Positions 46,626-55,039 are shown, counted from the first letter of the stretch. The stretch is 64,000 nucleotides of DNA from Parazoarcus communis SWub3 = DSM 12120 (GCF_003226565.1 NZ_QKOE01000013.1:1-64000), one strand, 5' to 3'. The notes: generated by a model not told the origin, from the letters alone. Numbers and translations are program-made.

Positions 46626-49532
46626 TCAAGCCTTCATCACACGGCACAGGGTCGTCTTGGTTTCCTGCATCATCGTCACCGGGTCATAGCCATAGGTGGT
46701 TGCAGTGTTGATCGCTTCACCGCGCACGATCGGCGCCGCACCGTCGGGGTAATACTTGAGCATGTCCTCGCCCTGCCACCAGCCCGAGAAGTGGAACGGC
46801 AGGAACACCGTGCCCGGACCGACGCGTGGCGTCACCTGGGCGCGTACCTTGAGGCGGGCCTTGGTCGGCGACTCGACCCACATGTAGTCGCCATTGCGAA
46901 TGCCCTGATCGTTGGCGTCCTTCGGGTTCACCTCGCAGAACATCTCCTGCTGCAATTCGGCCAGCCAGGGGTTGGAGCGGGTTTCCTCGCCCCCCCCTTC
47001 GTACTCGACGAGACGGCCAGAAGTCATCACCAGCGGGTACTCGCGGGAGATGTCCTTGACCTTGGTCTGCAGCGACTTGTACAGCGTGGGCAGACGCCAG
47101 AACGCCATCTTGTCGTCATGCGTCGGGTACTTCTCGACCAGATCGGGGCGCGGCGAATAGATCGGCTCACGGTGCAGCGGCACCGGATCCGGGAAGTTCC
47201 ACACCAATGCACGCGCCTTGGCGTTGCCGAAGGGGTGGCAGCCATGGTTCTTCATCGCCACGCGGATGATGCCGCCGGAGGGGTCGGTCTTCCAGTTCTT
47301 GCCCTCTGCCGCGACCTTTTCAGCCTCGGTCAGTTCGTCCCACCAGCCCAGCTTCTTCAGCAGCACATGGTCGAACTCGGGGTAGCCCATCTGCAGGTCG
47401 GCACCCTTCGAGGCCGAACCGTCTTCCGCCAGCAAGGATTCGCCGTTGCGCTCGACGCCAAAGTTGGCGCGGAAGTTGCCGCCGCCATCCATGACGTGCT
47501 TGGAGGTGTCATACAGATTGGGCGTGCCGGGGTGCTTCATTTCCGGTGTGCCGAAGCACGGCCACGGCAGGCCGAAGTATTCACCGTCGCAAGGGCCACC
47601 CACTGCCTTCAGCGTCTTGACGTCGAAGGTGTGCATGTTCTTCATGTGCAGCTTGAGCCGCTCGGGCGACTGGCCGGTGTAGCCGATCGTCCAGGTACCG
47701 CGGTTGATCTCGCGCAGGATGTCCTCGATATTGGGCTCATCCCAGCCTTGCGCGTCCTTCTCCAGCTTGATGTTCTTCACCAGCTCGTCGGCAAAACCGA
47801 ACTTCTTGGCAAAGGCGTACATGATGGTGTGGTCGGGCTTGGATTCGAACAGCGGCTCGATGACCTTCTCGCGCCACTGGATGGAGCGGTTGGAGGCCGT
47901 GCACGAACCGTAGGTTTCGAACTGGGTGGAGGCGGGCAGCAGATAGACGCCGTCCTTGCGCACCATCGCCGCCATCGCTGCGGTGGCCGACGGATAAGGG
48001 TCGATCACCACCAGGGTGTCGAGCTTCATCATCGCCTCGACCATCTCGGCGCCACGGGTCTGCGAATTGGGTGCATGGCCCCAGTAAACCACCGCGCGCA
48101 GGTTCGAATCCTGGTCGATCAGCTCATTGTTCTCCAGCACCCCGTCGATCCAGCGCGACACGGTGATGCCGGACTTTTCCATCATCGCCTGCGAGACATA
48201 GCGCCCCTTGATCCACTCGTAGTCCACCCCCCATACGCTGGCCCAGTGCTTCCATGAACCGGCCGCCAGCCCGTAGTAGCCCGGCAGCGAATCCGGGTTG
48301 GGGCCGACATCGGTCGCGCCCTGCACGTTGTCGTGGCCACGGAAGATGTTGGTGCCACCGCCGGACACACCGACGTTGCCCAGCACCAGTTGCAGGATGC
48401 ACATCGCACGCACGTTGGCGTTGCCGACCGTGTGCTGGGTCTGCCCCATGCACCAAACCACGGTGGACGGGCGGTTCTTGGCCAGGATCTCGGCGGTCTT
48501 GAACACCTGCTCCTCCGGAATGCCGGTCACTTCGGTGACCTTGTCCGGCGTCCATTTCATGACCTCTTCCTTGACCTTGTCCAGGCCATAGACGCGCGCC
48601 TGAATGTAGGCCTTGTCTTCCCAGCCGTTCTGGAAGATGTGGTACAGCATGCCCCAGATGAAGGGAATATCGGTACCCGAGCGGATGCGCACGTAGTAGT
48701 CGCCCTTGGCAGCAGTGCGGGTGAAACGCGGATCGACGACCACGACCTTGCAGCCATTCTCCTTGGCATGCAGCAGATGCAGCATCGACACCGGGTGCGC
48801 TTCGGCCGCATTGGAGCCGATGTACAGCGCTGCCTTGGCATTCTGCATGTCGTTGTAGGAGTTGGTCATCGCGCCATACCCCCAGGTGTTGGCCACCCCG
48901 GCCACCGTGGTGGAGTGGCAGATACGTGCCTGGTGATCGCAGTTGTTGGTGCCCCAGAAGGACACGAACTTGCGCAGCAGATAGGCCTGCTCGTTGTTGT
49001 GCTTGGACGAACCGATCCAGTAAGTGGCGTCAGGGCCGCTCTCTTCGCGGATCTTCAGCAGGCGATCACCCACCTCGTTGAGCGCCTGCTCCCACGAGAT
49101 CTTCTGGTACTTGCCGTCCACCAGCTTCATCGGATACTTCAAGCGGTGCTCGCCGTGACCATGCTCGCGCAGCGCAGCCCCCTTGGCACAGTGGGCGCCG
49201 AGGTTGATCGGCGAATCGAACACGGCCTCCTGGCGCACCCACACCCCGTTCTTGACCACCGCGTCGGCAGCACAGCCGACCGAGCAATGGGTACAGATGG
49301 TGCGGCGCACTTCCTCGTTGCCACTGCCGGTGCGCTTTTCCGCCGTGTTTGCGGCCTCGGCACTGCCAATCAGGTTGTAAGGCAGTTGGGTGGCAATCGC
49401 CCCGGCACCAACGCCCAGACCCGAACGCTTCAGGAAGGCCCGACGGTCCATGGTCTGCCCGACGATACGGGCGGCGGCATTGCGCAGGCGCCGGCCGGCA
49501 CCGGCAGCAACGGCGGCTTTCTTGGTCAACAT
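46626..49532 (-). CDS. fdhA: Formate dehydrogenase alpha subunit, molybdopterin (Cys type)
   Basis: 968-residue catalytic subunit that oxidises formate to CO2 at a Mo- or W-bis-MGD centre. Tat signal near residues 29-50 (MDRRAFLKRSGLGVGAG), so it is exported folded to the periplasm. The 4Fe-4S motif is CTHCSVGCAADAVV with a later Cys in GAHCAKG. The Mo-ligand position is Cys205 (QARICHSTTVAG), with no selenocysteine. ALVWNFPDPVPLHREP and the C-terminal VRAQVTPRVGPG region belong to the molydopterin dinucleotide-binding domain. GGGAGAG precedes the ATG. Confidence 0.96.
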   Translation of the reverse strand: MLTKKAAVAAGAGRRLRNAAARIVGQTMDRRAFLKRSGLGVGAGAIATQLPYNLIGSAEAANTAEKRTGSGNEEVRRTICTHCSVGCAADAVVKNGVWVRQEAVFDSPINLGAHCAKGAALREHGHGEHRLKYPMKLVDGKYQKISWEQALNEVGDRLLKIREESGPDATYWIGSSKHNNEQAYLLRKFVSFWGTNNCDHQARICHSTTVAGVANTWGYGAMTNSYNDMQNAKAALYIGSNAAEAHPVSMLHLLHAKENGCKVVVVDPRFTRTAAKGDYYVRIRSGTDIPFIWGMLYHIFQNGWEDKAYIQARVYGLDKVKEEVMKWTPDKVTEVTGIPEEQVFKTAEILAKNRPSTVVWCMGQTQHTVGNANVRAMCILQLVLGNVGVSGGGTNIFRGHDNVQGATDVGPNPDSLPGYYGLAAGSWKHWASVWGVDYEWIKGRYVSQAMMEKSGITVSRWIDGVLENNELIDQDSNLRAVVYWGHAPNSQTRGAEMVEAMMKLDTLVVIDPYPSATAAMAAMVRKDGVYLLPASTQFETYGSCTASNRSIQWREKVIEPLFESKPDHTIMYAFAKKFGFADELVKNIKLEKDAQGWDEPNIEDILREINRGTWTIGYTGQSPERLKLHMKNMHTFDVKTLKAVGGPCDGEYFGLPWPCFGTPEMKHPGTPNLYDTSKHVMDGGGNFRANFGVERNGESLLAEDGSASKGADLQMGYPEFDHVLLKKLGWWDELTEAEKVAAEGKNWKTDPSGGIIRVAMKNHGCHPFGNAKARALVWNFPDPVPLHREPIYSPRPDLVEKYPTHDDKMAFWRLPTLYKSLQTKVKDISREYPLVMTSGRLVEYEGGGEETRSNPWLAELQQEMFCEVNPKDANDQGIRNGDYMWVESPTKARLKVRAQVTPRVGPGTVFLPFHFSGWWQGEDMLKYYPDGAAPIVRGEAINTATTYGYDPVTMMQETKTTLCRVMKA

Positions 49533-49546
49533 CGTTCGCTCTCCCG

Positions 49547-49753
49547 TCAGATACGCGCTGTGCGGTAGTAGTTGCGCATGTGCTCGGTCACCCCGGCACG
49601 CTCGCCCGTCGCTGCCGCCTTGGCCGCTTCCTGCACAGCCGGCACAGCCGAACCCGTGCTCACTGCAGCCACCGCGGCGGCACCCGCAGCACCACCCGCC
49701 CCCAGCGACAGCAGGAAATTCCGCCGCGACAGCTTGGTCTTGTTCTCACTCAT
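49547..49753 (-). CDS. Small Tat-signal protein of the formate dehydrogenase region
   Basis: 68 residues: MSENKTKLSRRNFLLSLGAGGAAGAAAVAAV is a full twin-arginine signal, followed by about 35 residues ending TEHMRNYYRTARI. This matches the small 'formate dehydrogenase region Tat target' type of protein. It lies 14 bases before fdhA. It is probably exported with the complex; its function is not established. Confidence 0.87.
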   Translation of the reverse strand: MSENKTKLSRRNFLLSLGAGGAAGAAAVAAVSTGSAVPAVQEAAKAAATGERAGVTEHMRNYYRTARI

Positions 49754-49805
49754 CCTCGCTCTCCCCAACCAATCAGAAGGAATCCGCACCCCAGCAAGGG
49801 CACGG

Positions 49806-50438
49806 TCACACCATGTCGAACGCCTGACGTTCGATATCGAAAAAGGCCTGCAGCAAACCACCGGCCCGAATGTAGAAATCAGCCTCCGGCGCCGCGGCGA
49901 TCGCCGCGGCCAGATCGCCATACCAACGCGCCAGATGACGATGGAAGAAGCCGCGCTGGCGCGCCAGCCCTGCCTCATCCGGCGCAGTCAGCACCAGATG
50001 ACGCATCACCTCCGCGAGCGCGGCGAGATGATCCTCGGTTTCGGCCACACCCTGACGCCGGCCCAGGCCAAGCTCGGCCAGCTCATCGCGCAGCTCGGCC
50101 AGCGGCTCTTCCTGCAGGAAACCGGTCAGGTACCAGGAGCCGTTGAGCATGACCTTGGGCTTGCCCACGCTGATGAACAAGGCGGCGTACTCGTCCGCCA
50201 CCGCAGCGGCGCTGTGTGACGCCGCGGCCGCACCGAGGGCGCGCCAGGCCTCGGCAAAAACGCCCTGCCCCTGGCCCAGCACGCTGGAGCTTGCCACCAG
50301 GGCCTGCAACAGCGCCTCGTCCGGCGCGGCATAGAACAAGCGCGCCAGCAACGCATAGTGGTCGGCACGGGCACGGTCCTCTTCGGACCAGCTCGGTACA
50401 GGCTGCAGGGAAATGTCAGTCTTCATCGGTGCGTTCAT
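49806..50438 (-). CDS. TorD/DmsD-family molybdoenzyme chaperone
   Basis: All-helical maturation chaperone of 210 residues from the ATG at 50438, whose start overlaps the stop of the polyferredoxin gene (ATGA). Features: RADHYALLARLFYAAPDEALL, VADEYAALFISVGKPKVMLNGSWYLTGFLQEEPLAELRDELAELGL and HLARWYGDLA. It probably binds the FdhA Tat signal and proofreads cofactor insertion before export. An ATG 12 bases further in (MKTDIS) is an alternative. Confidence 0.88.
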   Translation of the reverse strand: MNAPMKTDISLQPVPSWSEEDRARADHYALLARLFYAAPDEALLQALVASSSVLGQGQGVFAEAWRALGAAAASHSAAAVADEYAALFISVGKPKVMLNGSWYLTGFLQEEPLAELRDELAELGLGRRQGVAETEDHLAALAEVMRHLVLTAPDEAGLARQRGFFHRHLARWYGDLAAAIAAAPEADFYIRAGGLLQAFFDIERQAFDMV

Positions 50439-52537
50439 TCGGTCATGTCCCAGGCCTTGACGCTGTTCTCGTTCTTCATCAGGTCGATCACCCGGCAATC
50501 ACCGCACATGCGCAGACGCGCCAGCTGCTCGGTCGAGCCAAACATCGAATGACCGCTCAGCCGGGCGATCATGGCCTCGATCATCGGCGACGCCCCCATC
50601 GGCTTGCCGCAACTGGTACAGCAGAAGGTTTCGGCCTCGCGCAGCTTGCGTGCACGGCGCGCCTCGTCGCTCAGCAGCAGACGCGGCTCGAGCGTCAGGG
50701 CCGACTCCGGACAGGACGCCACGCACAAGCCACATTGCAGACAGTTGCGCTCGATGAAGTCGAGCCGGTAGGAATCGTTGGAGGCGCGCAAGGCGCCAGC
50801 CGGACAGGCGCCGGTACAGGCCATGCACAAGGTACAGGCATCGCTGGCCAGCACTTGGCCAAAGGGCGCGCCCGGTTTCAGCGCAACCACTGCCGGCACA
50901 CCCGCGGCGGTCTGCGCAGCGGGCGCCTCGGCAATCAGGTGCTGCAGTGCCAGCTCCAGCGTCTCACGCTTCTTCGGCAGCAGACGGAAGCTGGCCGGGC
51001 GGGCCACGCCACGCGCAAGCGGCGCGTTCCACAACGCACGCTCCAGTTGCGGCCAGGCATCGGCATCCGCAGCATCGACGATGCTTACTGCATCGCCATA
51101 CCCCAGTGCGGACAACACGGCATTGGCGTGCCCGGCCTGGGCCCGCAAGGGTGCCAGGTCGTGCGATCCGGCGCCCAGCACGGCCACCTGACAGGCGCCC
51201 AGCGCGAGCGTACCCAGCATCATGTCCAGACCGATCGCATCCGCACTCCACACCTCGACCGGGATGACCCGTGCCGGCAGGCCCCGACCCCGCCGCGCCA
51301 GGCGTTCGATCACCTTGGCGCCAGCCTCGGCAGCATGGAACAGTACCCAGGCGTCAGTGCCGCCCGCACGGCGATACTCTGACAGCAGGGTTTTCACCTC
51401 ATTGCCAAGGTCCGTCGCCCGCGGGTACTGAAAAGACAGGGCGCCTGAAGGACACACCGTGCTGCAGGTCCCACAGCCCTTGCATAGATAAGGATCGACC
51501 ACCACCTGGTCGCCGGCCGGGCGAATCGCCTCAGTCGCACAGACCTCGATGCAGTTGCTGCAACCGGTCTTGCGCGACCGGCTGTGAGCACACAGGCTTG
51601 CCTCGTACGCCACATAGCGCGGCTTGTCGAACTCGCCGACAAACTCACCCAGCCCCTGCACCGCCATTGCCTGGTCGAAAGGATCGCGCCCCGGTGCGGC
51701 ATAACCATCCGGCAACTCGACGCGCTTGATCAGGGGCTCGACCGACAGATCCAGCACCAGATCGAAAGTCTCCTTGCGTGCCACGTCAACGCGCGCAAAG
51801 TCGATGGCGCCGACGCTGCCACACGCGCTGACACAGCTGCGGTGCTCAGCGCATTTTTGCGTATCCACCTGCAGATCGAAGCCGATTGCCCCTTCCGGAC
51901 AGGCCTTGACGCAGGCATTGCAGCGTACACACAGTTCGAGATCGATCGGATTCTGCTGCTGCCAGCTCAGCTCGAAAGCGCCCAGATGCCCTTTCAAGCC
52001 GACCGGCTTGCCCGACCACACTGGATAATCGTTATCCGCCGGCAACTCGACATCGCCGGCGCGCTCGGTGATCAGCACCGAGACGTCAAAGCCGCTGGCA
52101 AGGCGCTCCGCCCAACCCAGCGCAACCCCGGCCTCGCCAATGATCACCAGATGCCGCCCCGCCGAAATCTGCACTGCAGGCACCGGCTCGACTTCCGGCA
52201 AGGCGGTGGCCGCTGCGATCAGGGCGGCCATCTTCGGCGTCGCCTGGGCACCTTCGGCCGACCAGCCTGCGTTCTCACGCAGATTGAAGAACTGGATGCG
52301 CTGGCTTGCATTCACGGAGTCGGCCAGTTCAGAGAACAGCGCCGACTCCTGCGTACAGGAGACCGCCACCGTACCACCGCCCCCCAGCGCCGCCTCCAGC
52401 ACAGGCAGCTCCTGCCGGCAAAGGGCGTGATGAACCGTCAGCTCGCCATCGGCGAGCAGACTGCCCAGCCGCTCACCGTCAAGCGGCTGTGTGCGATTGC
52501 AATCGCAAAGTCGTATCTGTTTGCTGCTGTTGCGCAT
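50435..52537 (-). CDS. Polyferredoxin (multiple 4Fe-4S) protein of the formate dehydrogenase operon
   Basis: 700 residues and very Cys-rich. Motif order: CDC near residue 12; CVRCNACVKACP near 201; CAEHRSCVSACG near 230; CSNCIEVC near 325; CKGCGTCSTVCP near 352; then a cysteine-poor domain (about 385-490) resembling the hydrogenase/heterodisulfide reductase delta fold (VEVWSADAIGLDMMLGTLALGACQV); CTLCMACTGACP near 566; CLQCGLCVASCP near 600; and CCTSCGK with CGDC at the C-terminus. At least five clusters are likely. First gene of the fdh operon and probably cytoplasmic (no signal peptide). It could supply electrons for assembly or link FDH to a soluble pool; this is inference. Confidence 0.88.
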   Translation of the reverse strand: MRNSSKQIRLCDCNRTQPLDGERLGSLLADGELTVHHALCRQELPVLEAALGGGGTVAVSCTQESALFSELADSVNASQRIQFFNLRENAGWSAEGAQATPKMAALIAAATALPEVEPVPAVQISAGRHLVIIGEAGVALGWAERLASGFDVSVLITERAGDVELPADNDYPVWSGKPVGLKGHLGAFELSWQQQNPIDLELCVRCNACVKACPEGAIGFDLQVDTQKCAEHRSCVSACGSVGAIDFARVDVARKETFDLVLDLSVEPLIKRVELPDGYAAPGRDPFDQAMAVQGLGEFVGEFDKPRYVAYEASLCAHSRSRKTGCSNCIEVCATEAIRPAGDQVVVDPYLCKGCGTCSTVCPSGALSFQYPRATDLGNEVKTLLSEYRRAGGTDAWVLFHAAEAGAKVIERLARRGRGLPARVIPVEVWSADAIGLDMMLGTLALGACQVAVLGAGSHDLAPLRAQAGHANAVLSALGYGDAVSIVDAADADAWPQLERALWNAPLARGVARPASFRLLPKKRETLELALQHLIAEAPAAQTAAGVPAVVALKPGAPFGQVLASDACTLCMACTGACPAGALRASNDSYRLDFIERNCLQCGLCVASCPESALTLEPRLLLSDEARRARKLREAETFCCTSCGKPMGASPMIEAMIARLSGHSMFGSTEQLARLRMCGDCRVIDLMKNENSVKAWDMTE

Positions 52538-52567
52538 GGGCCCGCATCCTTGGAGGTGACAACAAGG

Positions 52568-52583
52568 AGCAGATTTCAGACCA
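52568..52583 (-). promoter_or_regulatory. Candidate sigma-54 promoter of the formate dehydrogenase operon
   Basis: On the minus strand TGG-TCTGAAATCT-GCT: the invariant GG and GC are 10 bases apart and the -12 part (CTGCT) fits. The -24 part departs from TGGCAC after the GG. The predicted start near 52557 leaves a 20-nt leader with AAGGA before the polyferredoxin ATG. Confidence 0.45.
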
Positions 52584-52653
52584 GGAGAGGCGAGGAAGAA
52601 AGACGGATAAAGTCCGCAGAAATCCTATGAAAAAAAGAACATCCGTCATCAAC

Positions 52654-52688
52654 GAGACAAAATGTCCCAAAAAGGACAGTTTGTCCCA
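52654..52688. promoter_or_regulatory. Tandem inverted repeats, candidate activator sites
   Basis: Two copies of GACA-N3-TGTC: GACA-AAA-TGTC-CC (52656-52668) and GGACA-GTT-TGTCC (52674-52686), with centres 19 bases apart. The inner halves also form TGTCC-N6-GGACA. They lie roughly 100-120 bp upstream of the predicted sigma-54 start, the usual place for an enhancer-binding protein. Confidence 0.5.
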
Positions 52689-52929
52689 TCCTATGCAAAT
52701 GCTGCGTCGCAGCAGCACAAAACACCAAAGCTCAGACCGACTACGACATCTGATACAGATGCTCGGCCACCGTCTCCACGACGTGACCATACCCTCACAC
52801 GAGCGACCTAGCTCGATACCTGACTCAACTTACTCGTCTGCACATCCCTACGTTAGTCATACAACAAACGGAGTCGCTCTACCCGCAAGCATTAAAACAC
52901 CACTTGGAGCAGGACGCATAAATATCCTA

Positions 52930-52958
52930 TTCACATTATTCATTGATAAATGCATAAT
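52930..52958 (+). promoter_or_regulatory. Sigma-70-type promoter of the M48 protease gene
   Basis: -35 TTCACA (52930-52935), a 17-base spacer and -10 CATAAT (52953-52958). Both hexamers match consensus at 5 of 6. The predicted start near 52965 leaves a leader of about 22 nt including GGAGAAGG before the ATG at 52987. Confidence 0.6.
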
Positions 52959-52986
52959 CAGCTCTTCATTTGAAGCGGAGAAGGCG

Positions 52987-53742
52987 ATGCAAGCAAGGCG
53001 ATACTCGGTTTTGGCAATGTGTTCGGTCATGGCTTTGGCCGGCTGCAAGACAAGCGGCACAGATCTCGGTGGCATGTTGGACGCTGGCGCTTCACTGATG
53101 ACCGCAGCCACCCTGTCCGACGGAGACGTCAAAACACTTGGTGATCAAACCATTGCACATCATGACAAAAAAAACCGTGTTGCAAGCGCAGGCAGCCATC
53201 ACGCGAAACGACTGGCGGGTCTCACCGCGGGGTGGAAGGAAGTGGAAGGACGAAGCCTGGAATACAAGGTTTACATTTCACCCGAGGTTAACGCTTTTGC
53301 AGTGCCAAACGGATCGATCCGCTTCTACAGTGGTTTGCTCGACAGCATGACGGATGACGAAGTTCGATACGTCATCGCACACGAAATTGGCCACGTCGTC
53401 TTGGGACACTCCAAGAAGGCGCTCCAAGTAGAATATGCAACGCTTGCGGCACGGCAGGCCGGTGCGGCTAGTGGTAACACCGCGGTATCTGCCATGTCCT
53501 CCTCAAGTATCGGCGAACTTGGTCAGGCCCTGATTGGGGCACAATTTTCGCAGTCACAAGAAAACGAAGCTGACGACTTCGCCGTCGATCTCCTGAAAAA
53601 GACAGGCAAACCAACGGGTGGGGCTGTAACCGCACTGCGTAAGCTCGAGAAGCTACACGGCAATCAACGCAGCATGTTCTCGAGCCATCCAGCACCTGGT
53701 GATCGCGCAAAACGTCTTGAAGCGCGAATTGCATCCAAATAG
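52987..53742 (+). CDS. M48-family metalloprotease lipoprotein
   Basis: 251 residues from the ATG at 52987 with GGAGAAGG upstream. A lipoprotein signal ends in ALAGC (Cys20). The zinc motif is H132-E-I-G-H136 (VIAHEIGHVVLGH), with the third ligand in ENEADDFA (about E194). The family fits YcaL/LoiP-type membrane-associated proteases; a role in envelope protein quality control is inferred. It is transcribed against the formate dehydrogenase operon and splits it from the DUF3305/3306 genes. Codon use is less GC-biased than its neighbours, which suggests later acquisition. Confidence 0.9.
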   Translation: MQARRYSVLAMCSVMALAGCKTSGTDLGGMLDAGASLMTAATLSDGDVKTLGDQTIAHHDKKNRVASAGSHHAKRLAGLTAGWKEVEGRSLEYKVYISPEVNAFAVPNGSIRFYSGLLDSMTDDEVRYVIAHEIGHVVLGHSKKALQVEYATLAARQAGAASGNTAVSAMSSSSIGELGQALIGAQFSQSQENEADDFAVDLLKKTGKPTGGAVTALRKLEKLHGNQRSMFSSHPAPGDRAKRLEARIASK

Positions 53743-53875
53743 GGACAGAGTCGGTCGGTAAGCTCTTTTTGCGGCAAGATAAGTGATGGCTAAAACTATC
53801 GAGACCGCGCCGCAGACTCCGCATTGGCTATCCGTTCCGCTCCCAACACATGAGGATTGGGCCTCGAAACGGGAA

Positions 53876-54430
53876 CTACGCTAGCGGAGGCTGCAGCCCC
53901 CCCTGAGAGGGCAACGTTTCCTCGAGCTCAGTTTCCGGAGCCTCAAGCGGTTCTTCCTGCGTGGCCCCGCCCAGACCTGCTGCAGCGCTCTCCTGTTCAG
54001 ACTTCTGTCCGTTAACTCCGTCTTCGGTCTGCGTAGGAACGTCATCCTCACGTCCTGCCAGCCATTCGCTGGCCGAGCGCAGCTTGGCCAGCATTTCCGG
54101 CGGAATCGGCTCGGACACCGAATAGTCGTCGATATAGATGTCGAGCCCGTCCATGACATTGAAATGCGGGTCATTGAAGAGCTTCTTCAGGGCCTGACGC
54201 CGTACGGCCTCACCCACCTCCTCCTTGAGAAAAGCGGTGAAGTCGGACTCCAGGGTCAGCTTGGCAGGATCAGGCAGGTCAACTGGCGCTACCGCCTCGG
54301 CATTCGTCACTGGCAACGAAGAGGGAACCGCGGTAACCCCGGCAAGCGCCTCGTCCAGCGGCGTATCGGCCGGTGCTGCCTGAGACAGCTTGCGCTGCGA
54401 CCAGCGCGACAGGAAACGTCCGGCACTCAT
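53876..54430 (-). CDS. DUF3306 family protein
   Basis: 184 residues from the ATG at 54430 (MSAGRFLSRWSQRK). The pattern SRFLSRWSQRK-type start, LTLESDFTAFLKEEVGEAVRRQALKKLFNDPHFNVMDGLDIYIDDYS fits DUF3306, which typically accompanies formate dehydrogenase gene sets. The C-terminal 50 residues are acidic and Gln/Glu-rich. The start overlaps the DUF3305 stop (ATGA). Function unknown, likely in FDH maturation by context. Confidence 0.87.
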   Translation of the reverse strand: MSAGRFLSRWSQRKLSQAAPADTPLDEALAGVTAVPSSLPVTNAEAVAPVDLPDPAKLTLESDFTAFLKEEVGEAVRRQALKKLFNDPHFNVMDGLDIYIDDYSVSEPIPPEMLAKLRSASEWLAGREDDVPTQTEDGVNGQKSEQESAAAGLGGATQEEPLEAPETELEETLPSQGGLQPPLA

Positions 54431-54912
54431 GTGCGCTCCCGGCTCTGTGCAAGCGGGTCGTTGCGACGCACCTTCTTGCGTGGTGCCGGCTTGTAGTGGG
54501 TATTGACGAAATCCCCCACCCAGTCGGCCATCTCCCGCGACATCGGAATACCATCCACCTGCTCGCCAGAATCGAGCCAGCGCGCCGCCTCGCCATAGCT
54601 TGCGGACACGGCCTTCGGCTCTGCCAGCGCCCCTTCCTTGCGCCACATGACAAAGACTTTGGGCAGGGGCGAACTCATGTTCAGGAAATAGTTGTCAGCT
54701 TCGTCGCGAAACAGCTCGATACGGAAACCGGCAAACAGCCACTGGTCGCGATCAGCCTCGGCCAGGATATGGCGCGGTGGCTCGCCGGCCTCGCCCTCCG
54801 CACTGCCACCGGCAAACGCCGGCACAACCCCCACCGCCTCCCAGGCCTCGTCAACCCAGCGGTTCTGCAGTTTGCGACGCTCCATGATGACAGCGATGGG
54901 AAAGTGGTTCAT
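54427..54912 (-). CDS. DUF3305 family protein
   Basis: 161 residues (MNHFPIAVIMERRKLQNRWVDEAWEAVGVVP). It has FAGFRIELFRDEADNYFLNMSSPLPKVFVMWR and a C-terminal basic tail (PAPRKKVRRNDP), features of DUF3305. It is paired with DUF3306 and belongs by family context to the formate dehydrogenase cluster. First gene of its transcription unit; divergent from the gene at 55046. Confidence 0.87.
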   Translation of the reverse strand: MNHFPIAVIMERRKLQNRWVDEAWEAVGVVPAFAGGSAEGEAGEPPRHILAEADRDQWLFAGFRIELFRDEADNYFLNMSSPLPKVFVMWRKEGALAEPKAVSASYGEAARWLDSGEQVDGIPMSREMADWVGDFVNTHYKPAPRKKVRRNDPLAQSRERT

Positions 54913-54990
54913 GGTCGAAAAGTCCTGACAGACAAAGTGAAACCTGGCGAAGGTTGACTAGCATACGGCAGGCCGCCACGCTCGGTAAGT

Positions 54991-55011
54991 CTGACCGCTC
55001 CCCGCGGTCAG
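54991..55011. promoter_or_regulatory. Perfect inverted repeat in the divergent DUF3305 / DUF2520 gap
   Basis: CTGACCGC-TCCCC-GCGGTCAG: 8-bp arms with a 5-base centre. It lies 23 bases upstream of the TACAAT element of the plus-strand gene and upstream of a possible minus-strand -10 (TATGCT). Candidate operator; the binding protein is unknown. Confidence 0.5.
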
Positions 55012-55033
55012 CGGCAAGCCGACGCCAGACCGC

Positions 55034-55039
55034 TACAAT
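55034..55039 (+). promoter_or_regulatory. -10-like element before the DUF2520 gene
   Basis: TACAAT ends 6 bases before the ATG at 55046, so the transcript would be leaderless or nearly so. No clear -35. It would serve the DUF2520-fdhD-mobA-regulator run. Confidence 0.35.

Larger units (their letters stand above)
52538..52986. other. 449-bp divergent regulatory region, AT-richer than its surroundings
   Basis: Lies between the polyferredoxin gene (minus) and the M48 protease gene (plus). It holds a candidate -24/-12 element (52568-52583), tandem inverted repeats (52654-52688), a perfect palindrome TGCTGCG-T-CGCAGCA (52700-52714) and a sigma-70-type promoter (52930-52958). The part from about 52600 onward has many A/T runs unlike the neighbouring genes. 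No credible coding frame. Confidence 0.6.

Noticed and set aside
46401-48257. Very long open frame on the plus strand opposite fdhA
   Set aside because: It lies entirely antisense to a well-conserved gene, and its product is rich in His, Arg, Gln and Leu with no recognisable domain. Such frames are expected in GC-rich genes.
48890-48930. Selenocysteine codon in fdhA
   Set aside because: The metal-ligand position is encoded as Cys (TGC), so no UGA recoding or SECIS element is needed.
53743-53875. GGGACAGAG-type flank suggesting a mobile-element remnant after the M48 gene
   Set aside because: Only one short, imperfect copy is present, with no matching repeat on the other side of the segment.
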